Below are positions 1 to 12,989 of a stretch of DNA of 64,000 nucleotides, piece after piece. Every line of letters starts with the position of its first letter. The first letter of the stretch is position 1. The translations under genes and the position numbers were made by a program. The notes under the pieces are model-generated. The model searched no databases. It was not told the DNA's origin and saw nothing but the letters and a program-made list of their open reading frames with translations. This DNA is from Crambe crambe (Eukaryota; Porifera; Demospongiae; Poecilosclerida; Crambeidae), in assembly GCA_963924555.1 (NCBI GenBank), contig OZ004584.1:7315001-7379000 (forward strand), read 5' to 3'.

Positions 1-74
1 GCTAAGTTAGCCAGAAGCAGAAGAGGAGCTACTACTTTGGCTATTATGAACAGCATACTATTAGCATGTGATAG

Positions 75-203
75 CATGGTTAGCTGTGGTATTTTGGGAT
101 TAATAACACTTGTAATAAGTAAATTAATAGCACTCAGCTTCGCCTTGGGCTATTACCCCTGCATTACTCCTGTTATTAATCCCAAATACCACAGCTAACC
201 ATG
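75..203. repeat. short inverted-repeat hairpin element
   Basis: Positions 75-107 and 172-203 are reverse complements of each other apart from about one base. They flank a ~64 bp loop. This is the form of a small MITE or its solo hairpin. No ORF is present and the family is not recognised. Confidence 0.75.
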
Positions 204-243
204 TTATTACTAGTGGAGCAGCATAGCTACCAAATTTAGATCA

Positions 244-1877
244 ATTGTTCACTTTTTGATAAAAGCACCAAAATTTATACACATTATACTTTTAAGTATT
301 GTGAACATGTTCAGATATTGGGGCGCCTGTAATTGCGCCTTTGTCAGCCATGGCTGTCATTTTAAAAATGGCCGCCATGGAATATTGAAAAATCAATATG
401 CTGATCCTTCAAGGCTAATCTCTGATATTAATAGCTATATTAAAATAATCACAAAAGATGTGCCGAGCCACCTGGACAAAGGCTGTGCAGTTTTGAACAT
501 GCAAATCAGTCAGTTGTGCAAGGTTTAGGATGTTTGTCACATCATACTAAATTAGCGGACAATGCAATACTGTTAGTATCAGGACCCTTTTGCAAATGAA
601 TTTGATATTGAATCTTGTAACATAATCGTAAACTGTATGCATGCATGCACACAGGGAAACTATGCATGCAGGGAAATTATGTACGTATGCATGTGTATAC
701 ATGCAACTCCATGTATACACATGGAGTTGCATGCTCTCTCTGATTGGCATTATCAACTGGTAAGCTTATATTGGATGTGTTCTTTTTATCCTAAGTGGTT
801 CTCAGATCATGTGAATTGGACACTAAACTATTTTTAGTAACCATAATGTTAAAACACGGTATATAGGAACAAAATTTGTCTTGATAATAGCAGGTGCATG
901 GATGACATTGAGGGAATGCAACTCCAGGCATGACCTATTTATTGAAAACTAACTACTTATTCCAAATAGACCATGCATGCTGTCTACTCTAGTTGCAAGC
1001 TCTATACTGACCAGCTTTTAGTGGTCAATAAAACCCTTGATAGTTGCTTGCATTGTTCCATATTATTATAATTCTAATAGACTACTTGTCATTCAATTGG
1101 CTAGCACAGCAGTTGTATCTCATGTGGTCCATCTATAATAATGTAACTGGCTACATACTAATATGTAGCTGTCACCAGGAATTCAACCCCCCATATCAGG
1201 TAGCTAGTATCTATAATGTATAAGTCTACATAACAAGTGAGATATTGCATTGAGAGATATAACTGTAGCTAAACCAGCAACATAAATAATCTTCCCTACC
1301 GGTATGAATCACAAAAAGTGTAGACCACTGTGGGAGAGATAGCCTTGTTGACTACCTCACAAGCTCTACTTGGAGATAGTTTTACGCATGACAATGCTTT
1401 ACAAATACTCTAACCTATATACTCCTTAGCAAGTACATGCAGTTGAGCTTAAGGAGTAACAGCTTTTTCATGAGGTATCTTGGTTACCTGCTTGCTAAAT
1501 CTGAAATGGTTTGAGGCTGTAAATTCTGTTTCAGTATACTTCACAGTATGCAGTTACGTACAGATAGGATACACAGTGTGCAAAGTGTGCCGGTCCAGGG
1601 GCACTTTCTTCTTCAGACCAAGAAGCAGTGCATGGAAACCTGTAGGATCCATGGCTATTTTCAAGAAATTGGATTTGGTGGGTATTAATGTAATGAAATT
1701 GTGGTACATGTGACCATGCAAACCCAGTAAGAACTAGATTACCTGGTGGCCAGTTTTAAAATGACAGCCACAGCTAATGCAGGCACCTTTGCGGGTGCCC
1801 CAATATCTGAAAATGTTCACAATGCATCAAAGTACATGTACACAAAGTTTGGTGCTTTTATCAAAAAGTGAACGATT
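244..1877. repeat. element with long (~120 bp) terminal inverted repeats
   Basis: Bases ~244-372 match the reverse complement of ~1752-1877 with moderate divergence; shared blocks include the 'cactttttgataaaagcacc' segment and the 'cagatattgggg' segment. The ~1.4 kb interior has no credible coding exon, only short open stretches and a small perfect hairpin near 694-733. It looks like a non-autonomous foldback-type element. The interior is otherwise featureless. Confidence 0.6.
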
Positions 1878-1899
1878 TTTATATACATAATTATACTAA

Positions 1900-2629
1900 T
1901 ACTATTGTACATGTCCATTAACACCCCTGGACATGGTGTGGCAATCACACACACACACCCATGCCAGTGGATTAACCATAAGGCCACCATTACAACTTGT
2001 TTTTCCTGTCACCCGCCCGCATCAATTTTATGATACCGCATCCAAATAATATTATCATTACTGCGCATGCTCAGTAATGACATCATCAGCATGTACGTGC
2101 GCGAATTCTTTTGTTAGCTAGAGATGTTTGTCAGTGTCCAGGTAGTTGTAGGTTTGGGGAAGCCTTTATTCCCTGGACTATCATTGAAATTCAAAGTGAG
2201 AGAAGTTTTTGTGAAATATTTACCACTCTACAAGCTGGATTTTTTGACTGTGTTCCCGTTACAGATGCGCTGAAGAAAGTGAAAGTGTAATAATGTATTA
2301 ATAATAATAACCTCCCTCCCGCACTGATATTCAAGCCAATAGGGGACAGGAAACAAGTAATAGTGGCCTAAAGAGAGAGTGTTTATATTCCAGCTACATG
2401 TAATCTCCTCATATCAACAATCGCAGCTGCTAGCTAAAAGTCATTATTTGTATATTTTTGGGCAAAACATCAAGTGCATGGTTTGATATCCAAAAGGGCG
2501 TGGCTAGGGGAAGTGGGCGTGGCCAAGGCAAAAAACTTTCCACCATGCAAGCACATGGATATTCTTCCCCCCCCCTATTAAAAAATCCTAGATAAACCCT
2601 GTCTATGATACAATTGTTATGATCTACTA
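1900..2629. other. non-coding stretch, nothing assigned
   Basis: AT-rich sequence with a short CA run near 1947-1966 and a C-rich/GA-rich mixture. The part around 2200-2290 ('ctggattttttgactgtgttcccgtt') weakly resembles the region upstream of gene D near 48140-48170. I see no exon here. Confidence 0.5.
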
Positions 2630-2689
2630 ACATCACGGCCAGTGTTTCATCCCAGCCCCCATGGCCCATAAATTATTATGCTCGTGCAT

Positions 2690-2881
2690 TTTATAGGACC
2701 TGAATGTAATGTAATCCATGTTTGAAAAATTGGATTTGTGTGCCTGCACGCCATCTTGAATATTTTGAGCCTCGAAAATTTCTCTCGCTTAATATCCATT
2801 TAATGCACCTCATGAATATCGCTATTCAGATTTGTGAAGGTTCAGGTTAAAGGGGTTTGGATTAGTGAGGGTCTACTGTAC
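2690..2881. repeat. pogo/Tigger-like terminal remnant (also present in every array unit)
   Basis: The block ends in 'gagggtctactgta'. Its reverse complement begins TACAGTAGACCCTC, the style of pogo/Tigger-type (Tc1-mariner) terminal repeats with a TA target. Related copies lie at about 4390-4590, 5960-6160, 7530-7735, 9270-9483 and 11050-11240. No transposase is present. The family assignment rests only on the terminal sequence. Confidence 0.45.
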
Positions 2882-3185
2882 GAGTTAATGAGTCTCATTT
2901 GCACCCACCCACCCACCTATCCATTACTTAAAGGTAAACATTATAATGAGTTTTATGCTGTGCTCTAGCTGGATGACTCTAGTCACACTGGCTGGTGGTA
3001 ATATTGGACCCCACAACAACAAGACTAGTGTCCGTAGTCATCAGTGTTTTCATGTGATCATTATAGATGCACCTAACTTATAATTAGGTGGTGCTTGTGT
3101 TATTTTTTTATTGCCCCACCACCTTGGCTAATATTGGTCCTGCTTGGGATCGTACCATCTTAATGTGCTCTTGTATTCATTTTAG

Positions 3186-3287
3186 GATACATACATCAAT
3201 ACCAAGATAATGAAGAGTTAACAAGTCCAATAGATGAAACGCAGACTGGATCAAGTTCTCAGCTGGTTCTTCTTCAATCATCTAAAG
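3186..3287 (+). CDS. single receptor-tail-like exon (phase 1-1), older version of array exon alpha
   Basis: The exon is bounded by 'ttttag' and 'gtaaaaag' and is open in phase 1. It encodes about 34 residues, including ETQTGSSSQLV, which matches ETQTGPSQLV in the two alpha exons further on. Its composition is acidic and Ser/Thr/Gln-rich with no fold. It is probably one exon of a cytoplasmic tail whose extracellular part is not in this window. Whether it is still spliced into a transcript is unknown. Confidence 0.5.
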
Positions 3288-4932
3288 GTAAAAAGTTCTA
3301 TGCTGCAGTCTAGCTGGATGACTCTCATACTTTGCATGTATATGGCAGGTTGTAATATTGGACCCCACAAGACTAGTGTCCATAGTCATGAGGTAGTCAT
3401 CAATGTTTACATACATGTGATCACCATGCACCTAGCTTATAATTAGGTGCTGGTTTTCTTGCTTTTTTGTTTTTTCTTGCTGTTCTAATTACCTTGCTTA
3501 TACCTTCGGGGACATTGAATTTAGCAGTTTAATGGCCTAGGTGCTTGTATTTGGTGGGTACTAATTTTTGCTCGTTTGTAATATTACTTCAACAAACTCA
3601 TTTGAATACTCCCCAACAAGGTTCATGTCAGCTAGACTTTACATACGGATTCCAATGGTATACTAGATCGTGTGACTATAGCAACCACCTCTGGGCCACA
3701 AAAAAGTGATCTTTATAAGGAGGTGATTTCTATATGGAGGTCAAAATCAATCCAATTGTTTCTAGGGTTGTCGAGGTGATCTTTAAGGCAGCTAGCTAGG
3801 TTTCACTGTATGTATATGGTATCACCTTGTTGATGCAAGACAACATCAATTATTATAGTGTGATACTTAACTATTTTTCAGTAGGTGTAGATGATTAGAA
3901 TTTTTCAGGCTCAACAATTAATATTTCTTGTGTTTCTAGCACCTGATGCTGCAATACATCTGATGCTGTGGACTCAGACCAGATGAGGTTTTATATGTGC
4001 ATGCAGTTGCACTTTAGTTTACTGGGTGGTTGAGACTCTAGTCAAGTACACAGCTGGCCCCACTTACACGTATGTACTTTTTCGTTGGGCGGTGGAAAAG
4101 AGATCAGGCCTGGAATAGCTCCATCCAAATAATCAATGGAATTCACTATTTTATTGTGTACGTCCGTTACACAAATCGTAACATTCGGGAGCCGAGTCAT
4201 GCAGCACTAGAGTCTGTTGTTCTTTGTGCTAGATTCAACTCGCCTCACTCTCAGAAGTGATATGTGGGGGCTTTTTATGAAACAAGTTCGGTCTTGACAG
4301 TGATGTCACAGCCAGTGTTTCATCCCAGCCCCCACGGCCCATAAATCATTATAAATAACACACGCCATACATGTTTTTCTGGCTCATGCATTTTATAGGA
4401 CCTGAATGTAATGTAATCCATGTTTTAAAAATTGGAAGATAAATTGGATTTGTGTGCCTGTACATTTTGAGCCTCGAAAATTTCTCTCGCTTAATATCCA
4501 TTTAATTCACCTCAAAAAATAATAGCCATGATATCGCTATTCGGATTTATGAAGGTTCAGGTTAAAGGGGTTTGAATTAGTGAGGGTCTATGATGTGTAA
4601 TCATACCTTGCATGCATGATATGGTGGTGGTAATATTGGACCCCACAAGACTAGTGTCTATAGTCATCAGTAGATGCACCTAGCTTATAATTAGGTGCTG
4701 GGGGTTTCTTGCTGTTCTACCTTCAGGACATTGATAGGTACTGAATTTAGCAGTTTAGTAGGTGCTTTGTATTAATTTTGGTGGGTATTAATTTTAGCAT
4801 TAATGTTGGCTAACTATCACTTGACATGGCAACTCATTTATCATCCACCCACCAACCTATCCACCTATCACCCTCCCACCACCCCTAGCCGTCACTGCAT
4901 TTATTAAGACAGGTTTATTTTCATACATGCAG

Positions 4933-5552
4933 GAAATAGCAAGGAGTCAAATTGTGTAAAAGAACAAGATGAAAATACTGATAGAAGTTACGTACTTGTA
5001 CCCCCATATTGCCAGGAAGGTACATGTACAGCTAGACTCTAGCTTACTGGGTGGAGTAGTGGCTGCATGGCTCTGTGGGATAATTGGACCAATTATAGAA
5101 CATATTACAGCTGCCATGTTGATGAACAAGGTAGCATAGATAGCTTAGTTAGTTTATATTTGCAAGCATATAAGCTGGAAAGCCTTAATTTTTGGAAAAA
5201 ATGTGCATTCCATTCCACTGGCCTCACTACCAGTGTTTGCTGGGCAATGGCTGAGAAAGAGAAGATGGCATGTAATTTCCAGCTCTATTATGACAGTGAG
5301 ATGGAAAGAATGAAGCTCTAGAGTGCATGTAAGAGCAGAAACATTACATCATTATTTTAGTTTTACTACTTGGTATGTAATTTTTTTTTCTTTTCTCTTT
5401 TTCAAATTTTATTAGTTAGATGAATCGAATTTTTCAGGCTCAACAATTAAAGACACTTGTATTTTTAGCACCTAATGCTGTGGGCTCAGAATTGCTAGAT
5501 GCATCACCTGATGCTGTGGACCCAGAATTACTAGACCATGCAAGAGTTGAAG
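4933..5552 (+). CDS. array unit 1: exons beta (4933-5019) and gamma (5469-5552)
   Basis: Both exons are phase 1-1. Beta follows 'catgcag', ends before 'gtacat', and encodes about 29 residues ending in SYVLVPPYCQEG. Gamma follows 'tttttag', ends before 'gtaaac', and encodes APNAVGSELLDASP then an acidic stretch. The pieces are low-complexity and acidic, with one tyrosine in a possible SH2-type context (YVLV). They resemble the small tail exons of gene A in size and phase. The likely role is a modular cytoplasmic tail of a receptor paralog; that is inference. Confidence 0.55.
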
Positions 5553-6503
5553 GTAAACATCGAGGTTTTATATATGCATGCAGTTGCACTTTAGTTTACT
5601 GGGTGGTTGAGACTCTAGTCAAGTACACAGCTGGCTCCACTTTTTCATTGGGCGGTGGAAAAGTGATCAGGCCTGGAATAGCTCCATCCAAATAATCAAT
5701 GGAATTCACTATTTTATTGTGTACGTCCGTTACACAAATCGTAACATTCGAGAGCCGAGTCATGCAGCAACTCCAGCTACTGGTCTGTTGTTCTTTGTGC
5801 TAGATTCAACTCGCCTCACTCTCAGAAGTGATATGTGGGGGCTTTTTATGAAACAAGTTCGGTCTTGACAGTGATGTCACAGCCAGTGTTTCATCCCAGC
5901 CCCCACGGCCCATAAATCATTATAAATAACACACGCCATACATGTTTTTCTGGCTCATGCATTTTATAGGACCTGAATGTAATGTAATCCATGTTTTAAA
6001 AATTGGAAGATAAATTGGATTTGTGTGCCTGTACATTTTGAGCCTCGAAAATTTCTCTCGCTTAATATCCATTTAATTCACCTCAAAAAATAATAGCCAT
6101 GATATCGCTATTCGGATTTATGAAGGTTCAGGTTAAAGGGGTTTGAATTAGTGAGGGTCTATGATGTGTAATCATACCTTGCATGCATGATATGGTGGTG
6201 GTAATATTGGACCCCACAAGACTAGTGTCTATAGTCATCAGTAGGTGCACCTAGCTTATAATTAGGTGCTGGGGGTTTCTTGCTGTTCTACCTTCAGGAC
6301 ATTGATAGGTACTGAATTTAGCAGTTTAGTAGGTGCTTTGTATTAATTTTGGTGGGTATTAATTTTAGCATTAATGTTGGCTAACTATCACTTGACATGG
6401 CAACTCATTTATCATCCACCCACCAACCTATCCACCTATCACCCTCCCACCACCCCTAGCCGTCACTGCATTTATTAAGACAGGTTTATTTTCATACATG
6501 CAG

Positions 6504-7123
6504 GAAATAGCAAGGAGTCAAATTGTGTAAAAGAACAAGATGAAAATACTGATAGAAGTTACGTACTTGTACCCCCATATTGCCAGGAAGGTACATGTAC
6601 AGCTAGACTCTAGCTTACTGGGTGGAGTAGTGGCTGCATGGCTCTGTGGGATAATTGGACCAATTATAGAACATATTACAGCTGCCATGTTGATGAACAA
6701 GGTAGCATAGATAGCTTAGTTAGTTTATATTTGCAAGCATATAAGCTGGAAAGCCTTAATTTTTGGAAAAAATGTGCGTTCCATTCCACTGGCCTCACTA
6801 CCAGTGTTTGCTGGGCAATGGCTGAGAAAGAGAAGACGGCATGTAATTTCCAGCTCTATTATGACAGTGAGATGGAAAGAATGAAGCTCTAGAGTGCATG
6901 TAAGAGCAGAAACATTACATCATTATTTTAGTTTTACTACTTGGTATGTAATTTTTTTTTCTTTTCTCTTTTTCAAATTTTATTAGTTAGATGAATCGAA
7001 TTTTTCAGGCTCAACAATTAAAGACACTTGTATTTTTAGCACCTAATGCTGTGGGCTCAGAATTGCTAGATGCATCACCTGATGCTGTGGACCCAGAATT
7101 ACTAGACCATGCAAGAGTTGAAG
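6504..7123 (+). CDS. array unit 2: exons beta (6504-6590) and gamma (7040-7123)
   Basis: The two exons match those of unit 1 and sit 1571 bp further on, with the same splice sites and phases. The 178-bp alpha block is absent upstream of this beta. Intron differences from unit 1 are a few single bases, such as the one at 6778. Confidence 0.55.
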
Positions 7124-7825
7124 GTAAACATCGAGGTTTTATATATGCATGCAGTTGCACTTTAGTTTACTGGGTGGTTGAGACTCTAGTCAAGTACACA
7201 GCTGGCCCCACTTTTTCATTGGGCGGTGGAAAAGTGATCAGGCCTGGAATAGCTCCATCCAAATAATCAATGGAATTCACTATTTTATTGTGTACGTCCG
7301 TTACACAAATCGTAACATTCGAGAGCCGAGTCATGCAGCAATTCCAGCTACTGGTCTGTTGTTCTTTGTGCTAGATTCAACTCGCCTCACTCTCAGAAGT
7401 GATATGTGGGGGCTTTTTATGAAACAAGTTCGGTCTTGACAGTGATGTCACAGCCAGTGTTTCATCCCAGCCCCCACGGCCCATAAATCATTATAAATAA
7501 CACACGCCATACATGTTTTTCTGGCTCATGCATTTTATAGGACCTGAATGTAATGTAATCCATGTTTTAAAAAATGGAAGAAAAATTGGATTTGTGTGCC
7601 TGTACATTTCGAGCCTCGAAAATTTCTCTCGCTTAATATCCATTTAATTCACCTCAAAAAATAATAGCCATGAATATCGCTATTCGGATTTGTGAAGGTT
7701 CAGGTTAAAGGGGTTTGGATTAGTGAGGGTCTACTGTACAAGTTAATGGGTCCACTCTAGCTCGGGAATCCAATGTGCTTGTATTTGGTATTAATTTATA
7801 ATCATTTTTACATCACTACCTATAG

Positions 7826-8872
7826 AGTCAAATCCAATTGCTGAAACTCAGACCGGACCAAGTCAGCTAGTTTCTCCACCACTTACTCCAATACTTGGAG
7901 GTAAACATTATGATGTGTAGTCATACCTTGCATGCATGATATGGTGGTGGTAATATTGGACCCCACAAGACTAGTGTCTATAGTCATCAGTAGGTGCACC
8001 TAGCTTATAATTAGGTGCTGGGGGTTTCTTGCTGTTCTACCTTCAGGACATTGATAGGTACTGAATTTAGCAGTTTAGTAGGTGCTTTGTATTAATTTTG
8101 GTGGGTATTAATTTTAGCATTAATGTTGGCTAACTATCACTTGACATGGCAACTCATTTATCATCCACCCACCAACCTATCCACCTATCACCCTCCCACC
8201 ACCCCTAGCCGTCACTGCATTTATTAAGACAGGTTTATTTTCATACATGCAGGAAATAGCAAGGAGTCAAATTGTGTAAAAGAACAAGATGAAAATACTG
8301 ATAGAAGTTACGTACTTGTACCCCCATATTGCCAGGAAGGTACATGTACAGCTAGACTCTAGCTTACTGGGTGGAGTAGTGGCTGCATGGCTCTGTGGGA
8401 TAATTGGACCAATTATAGAACATATTACAGCTGCCATGTTGATGAACAAGGTAGCATAGATAGCTTAGTTAGTTTATATTTGCAAGCATATAAGCTGGAA
8501 AGCCTTAATTTTTGGAAAAAATGTGCATTCCATTCCACTGGCCTCACTACCAGTGTTTGCTGGGCAATGGCTGAGAAAGAGAAGATGGCATGTAATTTCC
8601 AGCTCTATTATGACAGTGAGATGGAAAGAATGAAGCTCTAGAGTGCATGTAAGAGCAGAAACATTACATCATTATTTTAGTTTTACTACTTGGTATGTAA
8701 TTTTTTTTTCTTTTCTCTTTTTCAAATTTTATTAGTTAGATGAATCGAATTTTTCAGGCTCAACAATTAAAGACACTTGTATTTTTAGCACCTAATGCTG
8801 TGGGCTCAGAATTGCTAGATGCATCACCTGATGCTGTGGACCCAGAATTACTAGACCATGCAAGAGTTGAAG
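7826..8872 (+). CDS. array unit 3: exons alpha (7826-7900), beta (8253-8339), gamma (8789-8872)
   Basis: This is the first unit with the extra alpha exon, bounded by 'ctatag' and 'gtaaac' in phase 1-1. It encodes about 25 residues (SNPIAETQTGPSQLV then a Pro-rich end). Beta and gamma are as in unit 1. Alpha is related to the exon at 3186 and has a looser likeness to the SQVAPPLTQISEG end of a gene A tail exon, which ties the array to the receptor family. Confidence 0.55.
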
Positions 8873-9574
8873 GTAAACATCGAGGTTTTATATATGCATG
8901 CAGTTGCACTTTAGTTTACTGGGTGGTTGAGACTCTAGTCAAGTACACAGCTGGCCCCACTTTTTCATTGGGCGGTGGAAAAGTGATCAGGCCTGGAATA
9001 GCTCCATCCAAATAATCAATGGAATTCACTATTTTATTGTGTACGTCCGTTACACAAATCGTAACATTCGAGAGCCGAGTCATGCAGCAATTCCAGCTAC
9101 TGGTCTGTTGTTCTTTGTGCTAGATTCAACTCGCCTCACTCTCAGAAGTGATATGTGGGGGCTTTTTATGAAACAAGTTCGGTCTTGACAGTGATGTCAC
9201 AGCCAGTGTTTCATCCCAGCCCCCACGGCCCATAAATCATTATAAATAACACACGCCATACATGTTTTTCTGGCTCATGCATTTTATAGGACCTGAATGT
9301 AATGTAATCCATGTTTTAAAAAATGGAAGAAAAATTGGATTTGTGTGCCTGTACATTTTGAGCCTCGAAAATTTCTCTCGCTTAATATCCATTTAATTCA
9401 CCTCAAAAAATAATAGCCATGAATATCGCTATTCGGATTTGTGAAGGTTCAGGTTAAAGGGGTTTGGATTAGTGAGGGTCTACTGTACAAGTTAATGGGT
9501 CCACTCTAGCTCGGGAATCCAATGTGCTTGTATTTGGTATTAATTTATAATCATTTTTACATCACTACCTATAG

Positions 9575-10634
9575 AGTCAAATCCAATTGCTGAAACTCAG
9601 ACCGGACCAAGTCAGCTAGTTTCTCCACCACTTACTCCAATACTTGGAGGTAAACATTATGATGTGTAGTCATACCTTGCATGCATGATATGGTGGTGGT
9701 AATATTGGACCCCACAAGACTAGTGTCTATAGTCATCAGTAGGTGCACCTAGCTTATAATTAGGTGCTGGGGGTTTCTTGCTGTTCTACCTTCAGGACAT
9801 TGATAGGTACTGAATTTAGCAGTTTAGTAGGTGCTTTGTATTAATTTTGGTGGGTATTAATTTTAGCATTAATGTTGGCTAACTATCACTTGACATGGCA
9901 ACTCATTTATCATCCACCCACCAACCTATCCACCTATCACCCTCCCACCACCCCTAGCCGTCACTGCATTTATTAAGACAGGTTTATTTTCATACATGCA
10001 GGAAATAGCAAGGAGTCAAATTGTGTAAAAGAACAAGATGAAAATACTGATAGAAGTTATGTACTTGTACCCCCATATTGCCAGGAAGGTACATGTACAG
10101 CTAGACTCTAGCTTACTGGGTGGAGTAGTGGCTGCATGGCTCTGTGGGATAATTGGACCAATTATAGAACATATTACAGCTGCCATGTTGATGAACAAGG
10201 TAGCATAGATAGCTTAGTTAGTTTATATTTGCAAGCATATAAGCTGGAAAGCCTTAATTTTTGGAAAAAATGTGCGTTCCATTCCACTGGCCTCACTACC
10301 AGTGTTTGCTGGGCAATGGCTGAGAAAGAGAAGACGGCATGTAATTTCCAGCTCTATTATGACAGTGAGATGGAAAGAATGAAGCTCTAGAGTGCATGCA
10401 AGAGCAGAAACATTACATCATTTTACATCATTATTTTAGTTTTACTACTTGGTATGTAATTTTTTTTTCTTTTCTCTTTTTCAAATTTTATTAGTTAGAT
10501 GATTCGAATTTTTCAGGCTCAACAATTAAAGACACTTCTTGTATTTTTAGCACCTAATGCTGTGGACTCAGAATTGCTAGATGCATCACCTGATGCTGTG
10601 GACCCAGAATTACTAGACCATGCAAGAGTTGAAG
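9575..10634 (+). CDS. array unit 4: exons alpha (9575-9649), beta (10002-10088), gamma (10551-10634)
   Basis: The same three exons sit 1749 bp after unit 3. In beta a Val codon becomes Met (gtacgt to atgtac context near 10060), and gamma has VDSE in place of VGSE. Short insertions in the introns near 10420 and 10535 shift the gamma exon by 13 bp relative to the strict period. Confidence 0.55.
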
Positions 10635-11589
10635 GTAAACATCGAGGTTTTATATATGCATGCAGTTGCACTTTAGTTTACTGGGTGGTTGAGACTCTAG
10701 TCAAGTACACAGCTGGCCCCACTTTTCCATTGGGCGGTGGAAAAGAGATCAGGCCTGGAATAGCTTCATCCAAATAATCAATGGAATTCACTATTTTATT
10801 GTGTACGTCCGTTACACAAATCGTAACATTCGAGAGCCGAGTCATGCAGCAATTCCAGCTACTGGTCTGTTGTTCTTTGTGCTAGATTCAACTCGCCTCA
10901 CTCTCAGAAGTGATATGTGGGGGCTTTTTATGAAACAAGTTCGGTCTTGACAGTGATGTCACAGCCAGTGTTTCATCCCAGCCCCCACGGCCCATAAATC
11001 ATTATAAATAACACACGCCATACATGTTTTTCTGGCTCATGCATTTTATAGGACCTGAATGTAATGTAATCCATGTTTTAAAAATTGGAAGATAAATTGG
11101 ATTTGTGTGCCTGTACATTTTGAGCCTCGAAAATTTCTCTCGCTTAATATCCATTTAATTCACCTCAAAAAATAATAGCCATGATATCGCTATTCGGATT
11201 TATGAAGGTTCAGGTTAAAGGGGTTTGAATTAGTGAGGGTCTATGATGTGTAATCATACCTTGCATGCATGATATGGTGGTGGTAATATTGGACCCCACA
11301 AGACTAGTGTCTATAGTCATCAGTAGGTGCACCTAGCTTATAATTAGGTGCTGGGGGTTTCTTGCTGTTCTACCTTCAGGACATTGATAGGTACTGAATT
11401 TAGCAGTTTAGTAGGTGCTTTGTATTAATTTTGGTGGGTTTTAATTTTAGCATTAATGTTGGCTAACTATCACTTGACATGGCAACTCATTTATCATCCA
11501 CCCACCAACCTATCCACCTATCACCCTCCCACCACCCCTAGCCGTCACTGCATTTATATATTAAGACAGGTTTATTTTCATACATGCAG

Positions 11590-12202
11590 GAAATAGCAAG
11601 GAGTCAAATTGTGTAAAAGAACAAGATGAAAATACTAATAGAAGTTACGTACTTGTACCCCCATATTGCCAGGAAGGTACATGTACAGCTAGATTCTAGC
11701 TTACTGGGTGGAGTAGTGGCTGCATGGCTCTGTGGGATAGTTGGACCAATTATAGACCCCTTGCAGTTGACTCAGCATTCCATAATTCATGCACAGCTGC
11801 CAATGTTGATGAACATGGATAGACTTCAGACTCCTGCTGCTCAGTATTTTATCTATGTAGTGCTATTTTCATGCAACAACTAGTCTGTTGCAGGTGTTTA
11901 TCATCTAGTTGCCTAGTTCAGCATCAGCAAAGCTAGTCGATAACTCCCTGCTCTTGGATTTTCCATGCACAAAGCTTCATTGCTGACTTTAGCGCTAGAT
12001 TTGAAGCCTTTCAACTATCAATGGGTTCTTTTTTTAATTTTGTTCTTCAGGCTCAATAATTAAAGGCAGGTTTTATTTCTTATGTTTTTTAGCACCTGAT
12101 GCTAGAGTCAACGGAACAAGTGAGGACTCAAAGACTGTTTTTCTAGGTGCACCCCCACTACCAGCCCTACCAGTGGGCTCAGTCCTCTACCACCTGAACT
12201 AA
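11590..12202 (+). CDS. array unit 5: exon beta (11590-11676) and possible terminal exon (12093-12202)
   Basis: Beta is present again. Downstream, the sequence leaves the array pattern at ~11750. An exon after 'tgttttttag' at 12093 starts APDARVNG, the gamma start, and stays open in phase 1 to TAA at 12200-12202, giving about 36 residues. It may be the last coding exon of the array gene. However, bases from ~12160 on resemble a dispersed repeat also seen near 42560, so the stop could belong to an inserted repeat. A splice donor at 12148 ('gtgcac') is the alternative. Confidence 0.4.
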
Positions 12203-12985
12203 ACTTTCTAACCAGGGTTTTTTCCCCCCTTCCTATAATTGTTGTAGTTGTTGTTAGTATCAGAGTTTTGGGGATTGAATGCTGCAAAATCAATACACCA
12301 ATGGTTCATCTCTTGCAAATTCACAAAAAAATCAAATGCAGTACAGGTGTGTGAGTTTGTTTAGCTGCATATGCTTGCACAAGACCCTATTGTGCAAGAC
12401 CATCAGGAGGATATCGATGCTAAAGTCACACTTAACGCTCTCCTAGCACTTCTGTAAAGGCTGCTCCTGTGCCCTCTCAGTCTGGCCATAATCTAGGATC
12501 AGATCCCAAATCTTCAGCCAGCAGGTGCTAAATGGGCTTTGCTACATAGATCAGCTTGATAACAAACCCAATCTTCGGGGATGCCCTCTAGCTATAGCCT
12601 TGACTACCCAGAATCTATGCACAACTCTACATCCTAGCTATCTGGACCATTATGAAGTACATACATCACATACTCGAAGCATGCAGCCTGGGATGAGCTA
12701 AGAAATTTATAAATTGAGGAGCACCTGCGTGGTCAGACTCCAGTCAACTTGCTTACAGCATCATAACATCTGAACTGTAGCTATTTGAATCATAGTAGAC
12801 ATGACGTACTCAATTTCACCTCTCTTATTGAAAGAACTATTACAGTGTAATTATAATTATGTGTGAATAAAATTTTGTCTAATGCAGTTCAATTGTATTT
12901 GCATGGAATAACATCTTCTGAATAACTGTATAGTTATGCGAATTATTGTTTCTTTTTCAAGAAAATTCATCCAAAATGTAAACGA
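12203..12985. other. non-coding stretch between array and kinase copy
   Basis: The stretch contains a fragment of a dispersed repeat (around 12160-12240) that recurs near 42520-42600. The rest is AT-rich unique-looking sequence. I see no exon on either strand. Confidence 0.45.
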
Positions 12986-12989
12986 TTGT

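Larger units (their letters stand above)
2630..4260 (+). repeat. degenerate upstream units of the tail-exon array
   Basis: This stretch contains diverged versions of the segments found in the clean array downstream: the 'cagtgtttcatcccagccccca' block at ~2640, the 'gggtctactgta' block ending at ~2880, and the 'ggtaatattggaccccacaa' block at ~2997 and ~3350. A broken copy of the third array exon lies near 3950-3990. It looks like an older, partly decayed part of the same tandem array. Confidence 0.7.
4261..11760 (+). repeat. tandem array of near-identical 1571/1749/1588 bp units
   Basis: Landmarks recur at constant spacing. The second small exon starts at 4933, 6504, 8253, 10002 and 11590, giving steps of 1571, 1749, 1749 and 1588 bp. 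Units differ by only a few substitutions. The 178-bp difference is one block, present at ~7734-7911 and ~9483-9660, that carries an extra exon (alpha); the other units lack it with a clean junction after 'gagggtct'. Every unit carries phase-1 exons with intact splice sites. The near identity implies recent amplification or gene conversion. Confidence 0.93.

Noticed and set aside
5067-5321. 84-codon open frame repeated in four array units, with 91- and 60-codon frames beside it
   Set aside because: These frames are kept only because the units are near-identical copies. They lie in introns or read across splice sites, and unit 5 breaks them.
4261-11760. CRISPR-like or satellite DNA reading of the tandem array
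   Set aside because: The unit is far too long for CRISPR and carries spliceable exons; it is a gene-segment duplication.
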